64,000 nt of DNA, from the NCBI GenBank assembly GCA_031296915.1, contig JAVDPC010000030.1, positions 1 to 64,000 of the forward strand, in the 5' to 3' direction. Position 1 is the stretch's first letter, and the number at the start of each line of letters is the position of its first letter. The translations under genes were made by a program, and so were the position numbers. This DNA comes from Cerasicoccus frondis (GTDB taxonomy: Bacteria; Verrucomicrobiota; Verrucomicrobiia; Opitutales; Cerasicoccaceae). Of the stretch, positions 25,309-33,882 are shown in pieces. The notes beneath the pieces are model-generated. The model was given only the letters and a program-made list of their open reading frames with translations. It was not told the origin of the DNA and made no database searches.

Positions 25309-26682
25309 ATGCCGCGTTCCGAACAACCGTCGCTTTTCCAATCCTCGTCTCCGCAAACGGATTCGAGCGAGTCGGCTGCGCCAACACAGGGTAAGGCGCA
25401 CCAGCCGTTAGCCGTGCGCATGCGACCGCGCAATTTAAGCGAGGTGATTGGCCAAGAGCATTTGTTGGGCGAGGGCTGTTTGCTGCCTCGTCTGATCAAG
25501 GCGGATTCATTTGGCAGTCTTTTGTTTTATGGCCCTCCCGGTTGCGGTAAGACGACCATGGCGGAAGTCATCGCAGAGGAGACGGGCAGTCGCTGTGTTC
25601 GCTTAAATGCCGTGCTCTCTAATGTGGCGGAGCTGCGGGATGTGTTGCGCATGGCGCGCTACCATCCAGATCAACGGACCATCTTATTCATCGACGAAAT
25701 TCACCGTTTCAACAAGGCGCAGCAGGATCTGCTGTTGCCGGATGTAGAGGCGGGCAATGTGCGACTGATCGGCGCAACAACGCACAATCCGGGCTTTTAC
25801 ATCATCCCGCCGCTTTTGTCGCGGAGCCATTTGTTTCGCTTGGAGCCTTTGCCGGAAGACGCCGTGGTGGCGGTGCTGTTGCGGGCATTGGGCGATGCCG
25901 AGCGTGGCTTGGGCAAGACGCATTGCGCCGCAGATGAATCTGTTTTGCGCGGTTTGGCGCGTTTGTGCGATGGGGATACCCGCCGGGCGCTCAACGCGCT
26001 GGAAACGCTGGTGCTGAGTCGGCCGATGGGCAGCGAGATCACAACGGACGACTTGTCCGTCTTCGCCCGTGAGCGCCAGATTCGCTACGACAACAACGAG
26101 GACGAGCATTACGACACCATTTCCGCCTACATCAAGAGCATGCGTGGGGGGGACCCCGATGCGGCGCTTTATTGGCTGGCCAAGATGCTGGCCGGCGGCG
26201 AAGACCCGCGATTCATTGCGCGACGTTTGGTGATTTTGGCCAGTGAAGACATCGGCATGGCGGATTCCCGGGCGTTGCCCTTGGCCGTAGCGACATTCCA
26301 GGCGTGCGAGTTTATCGGCATGCCGGAGTGTGAGCTGAATCTGGCCCATGCGACCGTTTTTATGGCCTGTGCGCCGAAGAGCAACTCGACGACCATGGCC
26401 ATTAGCGCGGCTAAGCAATCCATCCAGCAAGGGCCGTTGCAGTCGGTGCCCATGTGGCTGCGTGATGCGCATACCAAGCTAAATAAAAAGCTCGGGCAGG
26501 GGGAGGGCTACCTCTACAGTCACGACTTCCCAGAGGCGGTGTCCGGGCAGGAATACATGATCGAGCCACAGACATTCTACACGCCCAAGCAGGCTGGAGC
26601 CGAGGCGGCGATTGGAGAACGACTGGCGAAATGGCGCTCCCTGAAGACCCAAATTCAGCGCGATTCTGGCGCTCGGGCGTAG
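25309..26682 (+). CDS. rarA: Replication-associated recombination protein A (AAA+ ATPase)
   Basis: RarA (MgsA) is an AAA+ ATPase related to clamp-loader subunits that acts at stalled replication forks. The Walker A motif GPPGCGKTT (about residues 80-88) and Walker B LFIDEIHRF (about 126-134) are intact, with sensor-1 LIGATTHNPGF and the arginine finger in PPLLSRSHLFRL. The C-terminal tetramerisation region with MRGGDPDAALYWLAKML and the HDFPEAVSGQ block complete the family. The start at 25309 gives 457 aa; a longer frame from 25270 adds 13 residues without support. The first 40 residues are a low-complexity tail with a possible SSB- or clamp-binding QPSLFQ segment. Confidence 0.94.
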   Translation: MPRSEQPSLFQSSSPQTDSSESAAPTQGKAHQPLAVRMRPRNLSEVIGQEHLLGEGCLLPRLIKADSFGSLLFYGPPGCGKTTMAEVIAEETGSRCVRLNAVLSNVAELRDVLRMARYHPDQRTILFIDEIHRFNKAQQDLLLPDVEAGNVRLIGATTHNPGFYIIPPLLSRSHLFRLEPLPEDAVVAVLLRALGDAERGLGKTHCAADESVLRGLARLCDGDTRRALNALETLVLSRPMGSEITTDDLSVFARERQIRYDNNEDEHYDTISAYIKSMRGGDPDAALYWLAKMLAGGEDPRFIARRLVILASEDIGMADSRALPLAVATFQACEFIGMPECELNLAHATVFMACAPKSNSTTMAISAAKQSIQQGPLQSVPMWLRDAHTKLNKKLGQGEGYLYSHDFPEAVSGQEYMIEPQTFYTPKQAGAEAAIGERLAKWRSLKTQIQRDSGARA

Positions 26683-26761
26683 AGTTACTGGTTCTGGGCT
26701 ATTGACCCTTGTGGGAACTTGCCGCTTGAGGATTGGTCGGAGTGTTGATACAGATACGCTT

Positions 26762-27313
26762 ATGAATTTTGCAACCAGCATTCGATTTGTGTTCGCCCTC
26801 TTGCTTTGGGGGGCTGGCGCTTCGCTCTTTGGCCAAGTTGTTGAAGGGCAGAAGCTGGAACCCGAGCTGGGGCTCTACGTCGAAATCAATGAAGAGGAAT
26901 GGGGCGCTGCGAAGCTGAATCTGCGCATCGTGAATAACAATTTTCAGGCCTATTTTCTCAATGCGGAAGATCTGTTGGTGAAGCCACAGGTCGATAAGCT
27001 CATTGTCCATTATTCGAATTTCGTTAAGAAATCGAACGCCAATATGACGATTACCCTGGAGCCCGATGGCATGATGATGACATCCAAGCGAGTCGTTTCC
27101 CCGCCTTACCGCTATCAAGTGCGTTTGTTTTTGAAGAAAACCGTCGAGCCAAATGCGTATTACGAAGAGCCATATGAAGAGAAGGAGTTCATTGGCATGC
27201 ACATCCTGGATCAGCTTGGCGGCGATATGCTGGAAAAAACTTCGATGGAGCCGACGAGTGTAGAGGTTGAGGCGCAGCCGGAAGAAAAGGCTGAGGCCGA
27301 GCAAGCTGAATAA
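26762..27313 (+). CDS. Secreted hypothetical protein
   Basis: Starting at ATG 26762, the 183-aa protein has a signal peptide (MNFATSIRFVFALLLWGAGA, cleavage near SLFGQ). The mature part is a beta-rich domain (EWGAAKLNLRIVNNNFQAYF, then MTITLEPDGMMMTSKRVV) followed by an acidic Glu/Ala tail (VEAQPEEKAEAEQAE). No known domain was recognised. The stop overlaps the following holin-family gene by one base (TAATG), implying coupling. Confidence 0.75.
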   Translation: MNFATSIRFVFALLLWGAGASLFGQVVEGQKLEPELGLYVEINEEEWGAAKLNLRIVNNNFQAYFLNAEDLLVKPQVDKLIVHYSNFVKKSNANMTITLEPDGMMMTSKRVVSPPYRYQVRLFLKKTVEPNAYYEEPYEEKEFIGMHILDQLGGDMLEKTSMEPTSVEVEAQPEEKAEAEQAE

Positions 27314-27759
27314 TGGCTGAACCCCAAGCACAAAACTGGCTCGCTTGGCTGCGGTCTTGGGTAATCATTGCTCTGGGAGTATTAATCGCTGCCTGGACCA
27401 GTGATGGGATTCGCTTTGACAGCAATGCTGCGCTTATTTTCGGCGTCTTGCTGATTAGCCTGCTCAATGTTTTTCTGCGGCCGATATTGCTCCTGCTGAC
27501 ATTGCCATTCGTAGTCCTCACGCTGGGGCTGGGCGTTGTGATCATCAATGGTCTGTTGTTCTGGATCGCAAGCAGCATTGTCCCAGGCTTCGAAGTCACG
27601 AGCTTTGGCTCCGCGTTGTGGGGGGCAATCGTTGTGAGCATCACGCACTTTTTCGCCAACTCCCTACTCGGGGGGCGCAGGACCGTACGGGTGCAAGTCA
27701 ATCGCGGCAAGGCGGGTTCCGATAAACCCGACAAGCCGGATGATGTGATCGATGTTTAG
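27313..27759 (+). CDS. Phage-holin-like family 4 membrane protein (PF04020 type)
   Basis: The 148-aa protein has four hydrophobic segments: WVIIALGVLIAAWTSDGI, ALIFGVLLISLLNVFLRPIL, LPFVVLTLGLGVVIINGLLF and a final one near SALWGAIVVSITHFF. NVFLRPILLLLTLPF followed by GLGVVIINGL is the signature of this family, which is widespread in ordinary chromosomes and not evidence of a phage. A short basic and proline-containing tail faces the cytoplasm. Function is unknown. Confidence 0.85.
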   Translation: MAEPQAQNWLAWLRSWVIIALGVLIAAWTSDGIRFDSNAALIFGVLLISLLNVFLRPILLLLTLPFVVLTLGLGVVIINGLLFWIASSIVPGFEVTSFGSALWGAIVVSITHFFANSLLGGRRTVRVQVNRGKAGSDKPDKPDDVIDV

Positions 27760-27765
27760 GGCGCG

Positions 27766-28668
27766 TTAATCGCTGTCCTTATGAATCAGATCTTTGGAGG
27801 TGAGCAGCTTGACGAATTTCTTCATCGCTGGGGTGAGAACTCGACCCTTGCGGTGAACGATCGCCAGTGGTCGCGTCACTTTCTTACCGCGTAGTTGCAC
27901 AGAGGCGAGTAGCCCTTGCTTAACTTCCTGAATGACGGTTGTGGAGGGGACAAGCGAAACACCAGCGTCGATCTCAACCGCGCGCTTAACGGTCTCGATG
28001 TTGTCGAACTCCATGACCGGGTCGATATCAAGCTTGTTGTCGCGGAAAAGCTGATCAGTGGCTTTGCGAGTGGGGATGTCGGGGTCAAAGCCAATAAACT
28101 TGTAGTTTTCCAGCTCCTTCAGATCGACTGATTTTTGCTTTGCAAGCGGACAGCTCGGTGAGCAGATCGCGACCATTTGGTCTTCTTGAAAGGGAATCGT
28201 TTCGAGCTGTCGCAGCTTTTGGGGATAGGCTACTAAACCGAAATCCACGGCATTGTGCAGAATGTCTTCGTAAACCAGGTTGGCGCGACGGTATTCCACG
28301 CGCACATTGACGTCGGGAAACTCCTGCAGGAATTCCTTCACGTAGGGGGGGAGCTCGTGCAGACCGATTGAATAAATAGTGGAAATGTGAATGGTGCCGC
28401 TGATGACTTTTTTCATCTCTTGCAGCTCACTCATCAGCTTTTCGTAAAGGTGGAGCAGCTCTTTGGAGGATTCATAGAGCTTGGCGCCTTCGCGGGTGAG
28501 ATGGAATTGCTTTTGACTGCGGTCAACGATTAGCGCATTAAAGTGCTTTTCCATGGCGCGTAGCTGCTGGCTGACAGCAGATTGAGTGATGCCATTTAAC
28601 TTTGCCGCTTTGGAAAAACTCTGGCTTTCAACGAGATCAGAAAAGATTTTCAAGTTTTCGATATGCAT
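27766..28668 (-). CDS. LysR-type transcriptional regulator
   Basis: The protein starts MHIENLKIFSDLVESQSFSK and has an N-terminal winged helix-turn-helix (AAKLNGITQSAVSQQLRAME, residues about 21-40), a linker helix, and a periplasmic-binding-like effector domain (GTIHISTIYSIGLHELPPYV onward). The start at 28668 was preferred over an in-frame codon 18 bp upstream because LysR proteins begin right at the first helix. At 300 aa it is a full-length member. It is divergent from yggS with 59 bp between the starts, a usual layout for LysR regulators, so yggS is a possible target, as is autoregulation. Confidence 0.93.
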   Translation of the reverse strand: MHIENLKIFSDLVESQSFSKAAKLNGITQSAVSQQLRAMEKHFNALIVDRSQKQFHLTREGAKLYESSKELLHLYEKLMSELQEMKKVISGTIHISTIYSIGLHELPPYVKEFLQEFPDVNVRVEYRRANLVYEDILHNAVDFGLVAYPQKLRQLETIPFQEDQMVAICSPSCPLAKQKSVDLKELENYKFIGFDPDIPTRKATDQLFRDNKLDIDPVMEFDNIETVKRAVEIDAGVSLVPSTTVIQEVKQGLLASVQLRGKKVTRPLAIVHRKGRVLTPAMKKFVKLLTSKDLIHKDSD

Positions 28669-28727
28669 AATTAAACCTAATATCACGATATCTTATTCGT
28701 TTGCAATAGTAAAAATAGCAAAACTTA

Positions 28728-29429
28728 TTGAATTTCGAAGTGATTACTTACGAGCAGTTTCTGGCGAACCACCAACGCATTCAAGCGCGTCTGCAGCAGG
28801 CATGCGAGGCGGTGGGGCGTGCCCCGTCTGAGGTCCGTATCATGCCTGTCACGAAGACGCATCCAGTCGACGCAGCCGTGTTTGCCGAGCGGGCAGGCTA
28901 TGATGTAGTGGGCGAAAATCGGGTGCAGGAAGCGCTGGAAAAGATTGACGCGGGGCAAACTAGAATCCGCTGGGAGCTCATCGGCCACCTACAATCAAAC
29001 AAAGCCCGGTTGGCGGCGGAGAAATTTGACCGCATTCAATCTGTGGACAGCGCGAAACTGCTGCGCAAGCTGAATGCGGCTGCCGGTGAATTAGGCCGAC
29101 GTTTACCGATTCTGCTCCAAGTTAACGCGGGGGATGACCCTGCGAAATTTGGATTGGATGTGGCGGATACGGCTGGTGTGCTTGAGCTCGCTTTGGACAT
29201 GAGCCACATACGCGTTGATGGCCTGATGACGATCGCTCCGTTGGCTGAGGACCCTGCCGTGGCATTCAACTGTTTCCGCCGTCTACGTGATTTGCGTGAT
29301 CAACTGGCAGCGCAGTTTGACTGCTCGCTGCCGGAGTTATCCATGGGCATGAGCGGAGATTTGGAGGCGGCCGTTGCTTCAGGAAGCACGATGCTGCGGG
29401 TTGGCAGCGCGTTTTTCGGTGCTCGTTGA
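28728..29429 (+). CDS. yggS: PLP homeostasis protein YggS/PROSC family
   Basis: YggS binds pyridoxal 5'-phosphate through a lysine, here in MPVTKTHPVDA near residue 42, and buffers PLP and amino-acid pools. Other signatures are VVGENRVQEALEK, WELIGHLQSNK, the ILLQVNAGDDPAKFGL block and ELSMGMSGDLEAAVASGSTM, which binds the phosphate. The frame has a TTG start at 28728, with a GTG at 28740 as an alternative; neither has a clear ribosome-binding site. The 233-aa length is normal. Confidence 0.93.
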   Translation: MNFEVITYEQFLANHQRIQARLQQACEAVGRAPSEVRIMPVTKTHPVDAAVFAERAGYDVVGENRVQEALEKIDAGQTRIRWELIGHLQSNKARLAAEKFDRIQSVDSAKLLRKLNAAAGELGRRLPILLQVNAGDDPAKFGLDVADTAGVLELALDMSHIRVDGLMTIAPLAEDPAVAFNCFRRLRDLRDQLAAQFDCSLPELSMGMSGDLEAAVASGSTMLRVGSAFFGAR

Positions 29430-29634
29430 CAGGGGGCGCCAGATGTCGGCCAATGCGGTGTCCAACAAGTTTTCAGCGGCGCCCCGTAAGGCGAGAACTG
29501 CAGAGTCTCGGATTGAGCTGAGTTCAGGCGCAGCGCTGTGCGGATTATGGACCTTGGTCGATCGCTGTATAGATGTTTCCATGTATGACAATGGTAATCA
29601 TCGGATTGAACGATCAAATTTTAAGCAAAAATTG

Positions 29635-29853
29635 CTAGTGGACTTTGGGAAAGCCGAGTTGCTTGCGCAGTTCGCGAACAATCCGCTCCAGTTCATTTGT
29701 TCCAGCCTGTATTTGGTGCAGGCTTTTTTCCATTTGATCACCTTCAGGAGCACGCTTGATGATTTCGCAGTGTCCCCGGATCAGGAAAATCTGTCCGTTC
29801 ATGTCGTGGACTAACGTGCGCATGGATTGCTCCTCAGCTTCTGAGAGGTTCAT
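29635..29853 (-). CDS. Stand-alone 72-aa histidine-kinase-like (HisKA/DHp) protein
   Basis: The 72 residues are nearly all one helical hairpin. LVHDMNGQIFLIRGHCEIIK (residues 14-33) matches the H-box of histidine kinases such as HDLNNPLTVILGYAE, with the histidine followed by an acidic residue and asparagine. A linker and a second helix (SLHQIQAGTNELERIVRELR) follow. The ATP-binding domain is absent and the frame ends normally, with no kinase fragment next to it. Such isolated DHp-like domains can be phosphotransfer proteins or kinase inhibitors, or the gene could be a remnant. The CBS-pyrophosphatase lies downstream on the same strand after a short gap. Confidence 0.6.
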   Translation of the reverse strand: MNLSEAEEQSMRTLVHDMNGQIFLIRGHCEIIKRAPEGDQMEKSLHQIQAGTNELERIVRELRKQLGFPKVH

Positions 29854-29888
29854 AGGCTCACAATGGGGTTAAAACTGGGCAGTGCAAC

Positions 29889-31562
29889 CTAAACTGCCTC
29901 GACTCCCATGCTGTCGAGCAGATTGCTCAGGTAGGGGATGAGCTGCTTTTTGCGGGATACGATGCTAGGCATATCGAAAATATTGCGATGCGTGTCCACG
30001 TGGGAAAATGAAATGTTGCTGATAATTTCGCTTTCTCCGGCCGTAACGAGCAGTGAGTTTTGCTGGTTAATGTCCGTCACCAGCAAGCAGGAGAAGTCCA
30101 GCCCGTTATTGGTCAGGTAGGCGTCCAGCGCCTGTTGGATGGCATCGTGGTGCTTCCAGAAGTTTTCATAGCCAAGCTCTTCGATTTGGGAAACGGAATA
30201 CTTGATGCCGCCCTGGTCGTATTGCTTGCAGTCAGTTTCGATGACGCGATCAGGCGTCGAAGTGAGAATGATGGAACCGGAATTGAAGACCAGATCGCAC
30301 ATTTCCTCCACGGTGACCCCGGAAATCTCGGATAGCCAGGGGAGCAACTCGGCGTCCTTGGGCGTGGAGGTCGGGCTTTGCAAATTCAGAGTATCGGACA
30401 CGAGGCCCGCCAGCATTATGCCCGCAATGGCCGGGGAGGGCGTGATGTTGGCCGCCTGGAAGAGGCTTGCGATGATGCTGCTGGTTGACCCGATGATTTC
30501 GTTACGGAAGTAAATTGGCTGCGCAGTTGCGGGATTCGCCAGCCGGTGGTGGTCGATGATTTCAACGATGTTGACTTCGCCCGCGCCATTGACTGCCTGG
30601 CCCAGCTCATTGTGATCGACCAGCACCAGGCGAGTGGGGACTGGCTTCAGCAAGTCGGTTTTGGAGAATAGGCCAATGAGATGCTTTTTCTCGTCAACCA
30701 CGCAGAAAATTGGGGCGCTCAAATTGGCGATTTTCCGCTTAACGGAGCTGACTTTTTCATCTGCGCCAAAGGTGGGCACTTCGGTGTCGATCATCGGAGC
30801 CAGAAGCGTCGCAGTGCGGATAATCCAGGATGTGGTGGCGGAATCAGCCTCGCTGACAATGAGGGATACGCCGCGGTCACGGGCGAATTCGACCACCTCC
30901 TTATCGACGTCCAAGCCTCCGGTGATCACCACCAGGCGGGCGCCGCCCTGGATTGCTTTCTGTTGAATGTCGTAGCGGTCGCCCACGACCACCACGCTTT
31001 CCTTGAAGGTGACGCCCTCGCTTTCGGTAAATGCCCCAAAAGAGCGGATGTCCATTGCGCCGATGCGGACGTAGAGGTCCTGCGTCAACTCCGGGTCGAC
31101 CACGTTGAGCACTTCTGCCTTCAGCGAGCGAATGATGTGCCCGATGGAGGTATGCACGTGGCGCATCTTGCGCGGCTCTTTGGGCTTGGGAATGAAGAAT
31201 TCGCCCAAAGAAAAAATGGATACCTGGCCAGCGAGCACGCCCTTTTCATTCACGACCGGCAGTGAGCGAATGTCATGTTCATCAATGATTTCCAGTGCTT
31301 CGGCGCAGGTGGCTTTGTCGCCAATGCGATGCATGTCGCGCCGCATGATGTCGTGCACGCGTGGGGTTACATCGCCGAGAAAGAGGGGGAGGGGTTGGTC
31401 AAAGCGCTTGAGAATTGCGTCAATGCGGGCATTGGAGTTGCCACAGCGCGCAGCGGTGTAGCCCTTTTCGCCGATGGCCTGTTTGTAGGCAGCGTAAGCA
31501 ATCGCGGAACAGATGGCGTCAGCGTCCGGATTTTTATGACCAATAATATACGTGGGTGTCAT
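29889..31562 (-). CDS. Manganese-dependent inorganic pyrophosphatase with CBS and DRTGG domains (family II CBS-PPase)
   Basis: The 557-aa enzyme hydrolyses PPi and is controlled by adenine nucleotides bound to its CBS pair. The order is an N-terminal half of the DHH domain (GHKNPDADAICSAIAYA), CBS1 (near residues 70-125), a DRTGG-like insert (about 135-245), CBS2 (about 250-305), the rest of DHH (VLVDHNELGQAV and EIIDHHRL) and DHHA2. Catalytic DHH and metal-binding residues are intact. Low PPi would favour biosynthesis, but the genome also encodes a PPi-type phosphofructokinase (56256), so PPi levels must be balanced. CBS-PPases are known from Firmicutes, deltaproteobacteria and relatives. 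Confidence 0.92.
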   Translation of the reverse strand: MTPTYIIGHKNPDADAICSAIAYAAYKQAIGEKGYTAARCGNSNARIDAILKRFDQPLPLFLGDVTPRVHDIMRRDMHRIGDKATCAEALEIIDEHDIRSLPVVNEKGVLAGQVSIFSLGEFFIPKPKEPRKMRHVHTSIGHIIRSLKAEVLNVVDPELTQDLYVRIGAMDIRSFGAFTESEGVTFKESVVVVGDRYDIQQKAIQGGARLVVITGGLDVDKEVVEFARDRGVSLIVSEADSATTSWIIRTATLLAPMIDTEVPTFGADEKVSSVKRKIANLSAPIFCVVDEKKHLIGLFSKTDLLKPVPTRLVLVDHNELGQAVNGAGEVNIVEIIDHHRLANPATAQPIYFRNEIIGSTSSIIASLFQAANITPSPAIAGIMLAGLVSDTLNLQSPTSTPKDAELLPWLSEISGVTVEEMCDLVFNSGSIILTSTPDRVIETDCKQYDQGGIKYSVSQIEELGYENFWKHHDAIQQALDAYLTNNGLDFSCLLVTDINQQNSLLVTAGESEIISNISFSHVDTHRNIFDMPSIVSRKKQLIPYLSNLLDSMGVEAV

Positions 31563-31693
31563 GGGTGGTGAACAAATCTAAGTACCCTAGCAAGATACTA
31601 TCCCAATTGCGAAATGCGAGAACTAAAGCCCGATTTGGGAGTAAGTGGAAGAAATCTTCCGGTATCTTTCAAACGCGTCAGGCTATAAGCAAC

Positions 31694-31723
31694 AAAAAAG
31701 GCCGGATCGAAATCCGGCCTTTC
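31694..31723 (-). terminator. Intrinsic terminator of the pseudopilin gene
   Basis: Read on the minus strand, GGCCGGAT-TTCG-ATCCGGCC is an 8-bp stem with a stable tetraloop followed by TTTTTT. It lies 20 bp after the stop codon of the pseudopilin gene. It is one of the clearest intrinsic terminators in the window. Confidence 0.85.
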
Positions 31724-31742
31724 GAAATGATATGGAGCGCGA

Positions 31743-32450
31743 TTAGTCGCTGCTATCTTCGACGTAAGTTGCGCCTTCATTGACGGCAGCAGCGATGTTG
31801 TCAGCAGAGGAGCTCTTTCCGTATTCCAGAAGTGGATCAAGAGTGAAGTCCTGGTACCAAGCTACGTGGCCGTCGAGGAAGACGACGTGGCCGCCGTCAC
31901 CAGCCCAAGGAGAGTCTTCGTCGTTCCACTCGGTAGATGTGCCGGTGGTGCCGAGGCCGCGAGTGGCGGCTAGTGGCGTGGTGCTGGTAGGCGCATTCTT
32001 GGAAAGGCCGGTGATGACACCCCAGCTGATTGGGCCGCCGACATCTGCCTTCTTGAGCACGGTGTCATTTTCGGTGTCATCGAGAACGGTCTGGGGAATG
32101 TCTGCGTTGGCAAGAGCGTCGTCACTTTCGATGTACCAGATGGAGCCATCATTCAAGCCGCCGTATTTCGCGAGGATCCATGCATAATCGCTAACGGTGG
32201 AGGCGCCGAGATTTTCCTTGGTGTCGTCAGCCTTGATGTTACGGGTCTTGCCGCCGCTGTTAGCATAGGTGTTGTAGGCCAAGCCGATCTGGCGACCATT
32301 ACTGGACGCAGCGGACTTTTTGGCGGATTCTTGAACCTTACCGACGGCAGGGATCAGAATCGCGGCCAAAATGCCGATGATCGCGATGACCGTCAACAGT
32401 TCGACGAGGGTGAAGCCTTTTCGGCTGATTGCTTTACGAGATAGTGTCAT
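31743..32450 (-). CDS. Type II secretion-like pseudopilin (prepilin N-terminal domain)
   Basis: The N-terminus KGFTLVELLTVIAIIGILAA (residues about 11-30) is a type IV prepilin cleavage and methylation motif: a prepilin peptidase cuts after glycine and the following phenylalanine is methylated, while Glu5 of the mature protein is present. The rest carries a soluble domain with a C-terminal GDGGHVVFLDGHVAWYQD motif typical of planctomycete and verrucomicrobial pilin-like proteins (DUF1559-related). At 235 aa it is usual for this group. No secretion ATPase, inner-membrane or peptidase gene is nearby. A strong terminator follows, so it is monocistronic and probably well expressed. Confidence 0.9.
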   Translation of the reverse strand: MTLSRKAISRKGFTLVELLTVIAIIGILAAILIPAVGKVQESAKKSAASSNGRQIGLAYNTYANSGGKTRNIKADDTKENLGASTVSDYAWILAKYGGLNDGSIWYIESDDALANADIPQTVLDDTENDTVLKKADVGGPISWGVITGLSKNAPTSTTPLAATRGLGTTGTSTEWNDEDSPWAGDGGHVVFLDGHVAWYQDFTLDPLLEYGKSSSADNIAAAVNEGATYVEDSSD

Positions 32451-32610
32451 TTTCCGGGAATCGGGTTATGGGATTAGCACGCTGGCTTGAGGCCAACGAT
32501 TGATGATTATTATCTTCAGGTTATTTTATGAATATCACTTCCTTGCGGCTGAAAAGCATATTTTCGCGCGACAAGACGATTATTTCAAGGGTTCAAGAGA
32601 TTTTTCCTGC

Positions 32611-33882
32611 TTAGTAAGGCAGAGGAAACTGTTGTGACAATTCTAGGGCGATTGCTTTAGCCTGTGCAATCTTTTCTTCACTTTCCGGATCACTCAGTAC
32701 CAAGTCAATGGCTTCAACGATCTTCACCATCTCGGCTTCCTTCATGCCACGGGAGGTAACTGCGGGGGCGCCGAGACGTAAACCACTGGTTTGGAACGGG
32801 CTACGCGTTTCGCCGGGGACGGTGTTGCGGTTGGTGGTGATGTTGGCCTTATCCAAAGCAATCTGGGCGACCTTACCGGTCAGATCCGGATGGCTGGGGC
32901 GAAGATCAACGAGCACTAAGTGATTATCGGTTCCATCACTGGAAAGTTTATAGCCTTTATCCATCAAAGCTTTAGCCATGGCGGCGGTGTTGGCTTTGAC
33001 CTGCTTGGCGTATTCTTTGAAGGCCGACTTGGCGGCTTCCTGGAAGCAAACGGCCTTGGCCGCGATGATGTGCATCAGCGGGCCGCCTTGACCGCCGGGG
33101 AACACGGCGCTGTCGATCTTCTTGGCAAACTCTTCGTTGCACATGATCAGGCCGCCGCGAGGGCCGCGCAGCGTCTTGTGCGTGGTGGTGGTGACGAAGT
33201 CTGCGATGCCGACGGGGGAGGGGTGCTCACCTGCGGCGACGAGGCCGGCGATGTGGGCGATGTCGGCCAGCAGAAGGGCGCCAACGCTCTTGGCGATCTC
33301 ACCCATGCGGGCAAAGTCGATGACGCGCGGGTAGGCGGAGGCGCCTACGGTGATCATCTTGGGCTTTTCCTTCTCGGCCTGGGCGGCGAGGCCATCGTAG
33401 TCGATGCGGCCGTCTTCCGGGCTCACGTAATAGTGGACGACTTCGTAAAGTTTACCCGAGAAATTGGCCGGATTGCCGTGGGTCAAGTGGCCGCCGTCGG
33501 ACAGGTTCATCGTCAAAATCTTGTCGCCGGGCTGGAGCGTGGCGGCGTAGACGGCGAAATTGGCCTGGCTGCCGGAGTGCGGCTGCACGTTGGCGTGGTC
33601 GGCGCCAAAGAGGGCCTTGGCGCGGTCGATGGCGATTTGTTCGACGATGTCGACGTATTCGCAACCGCCGTAGTAGCGTTTGCCCGGGTAGCCCTCGGCA
33701 TACTTGTTGGTCAGCACACTGCCAGCGGCCTCAATGACGGCGGGCAGGGTGAAGTTTTCCGAGGCGATCAGCTCGATGTGGCTTTGCTGACGGGCGCGTT
33801 CTTGCTCCATGGCAGCGAAGATATCGGGATCAAGCTGCGCGAGCGGGGTGGCGTCTAAGGCGGAAGTTGCTTCGGTCATCAT
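32611..33882 (-). CDS. glyA: Serine hydroxymethyltransferase
   Basis: GlyA transfers the serine hydroxymethyl group to tetrahydrofolate, giving glycine. The PLP-binding lysine is in FVTTTTHKTLRGPRGGLI, and other signatures are IELIASENFTLPAVIEA, YAEGYPGKRYYGGCEYVD and LLADIAHIAGLVAAG. The frame is open for a further 78 codons upstream, but that part is a translation of simple repeats (repeated Thr-His), so the start was placed at ATG 33882 (33879 is also possible). The resulting 423 aa fits the family. No glycine riboswitch was recognised in the upstream region. Confidence 0.95.
   Translation of the reverse strand: MMTEATSALDATPLAQLDPDIFAAMEQERARQQSHIELIASENFTLPAVIEAAGSVLTNKYAEGYPGKRYYGGCEYVDIVEQIAIDRAKALFGADHANVQPHSGSQANFAVYAATLQPGDKILTMNLSDGGHLTHGNPANFSGKLYEVVHYYVSPEDGRIDYDGLAAQAEKEKPKMITVGASAYPRVIDFARMGEIAKSVGALLLADIAHIAGLVAAGEHPSPVGIADFVTTTTHKTLRGPRGGLIMCNEEFAKKIDSAVFPGGQGGPLMHIIAAKAVCFQEAAKSAFKEYAKQVKANTAAMAKALMDKGYKLSSDGTDNHLVLVDLRPSHPDLTGKVAQIALDKANITTNRNTVPGETRSPFQTSGLRLGAPAVTSRGMKEAEMVKIVEAIDLVLSDPESEEKIAQAKAIALELSQQFPLPY

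Noticed and set aside
27313..27759. Prophage holin
   Set aside because: PF04020 proteins are common chromosomal proteins; no phage genes are nearby.
32920..33858. 312-codon frame antisense to glyA
   Set aside because: Glycine-rich shadow of glyA.
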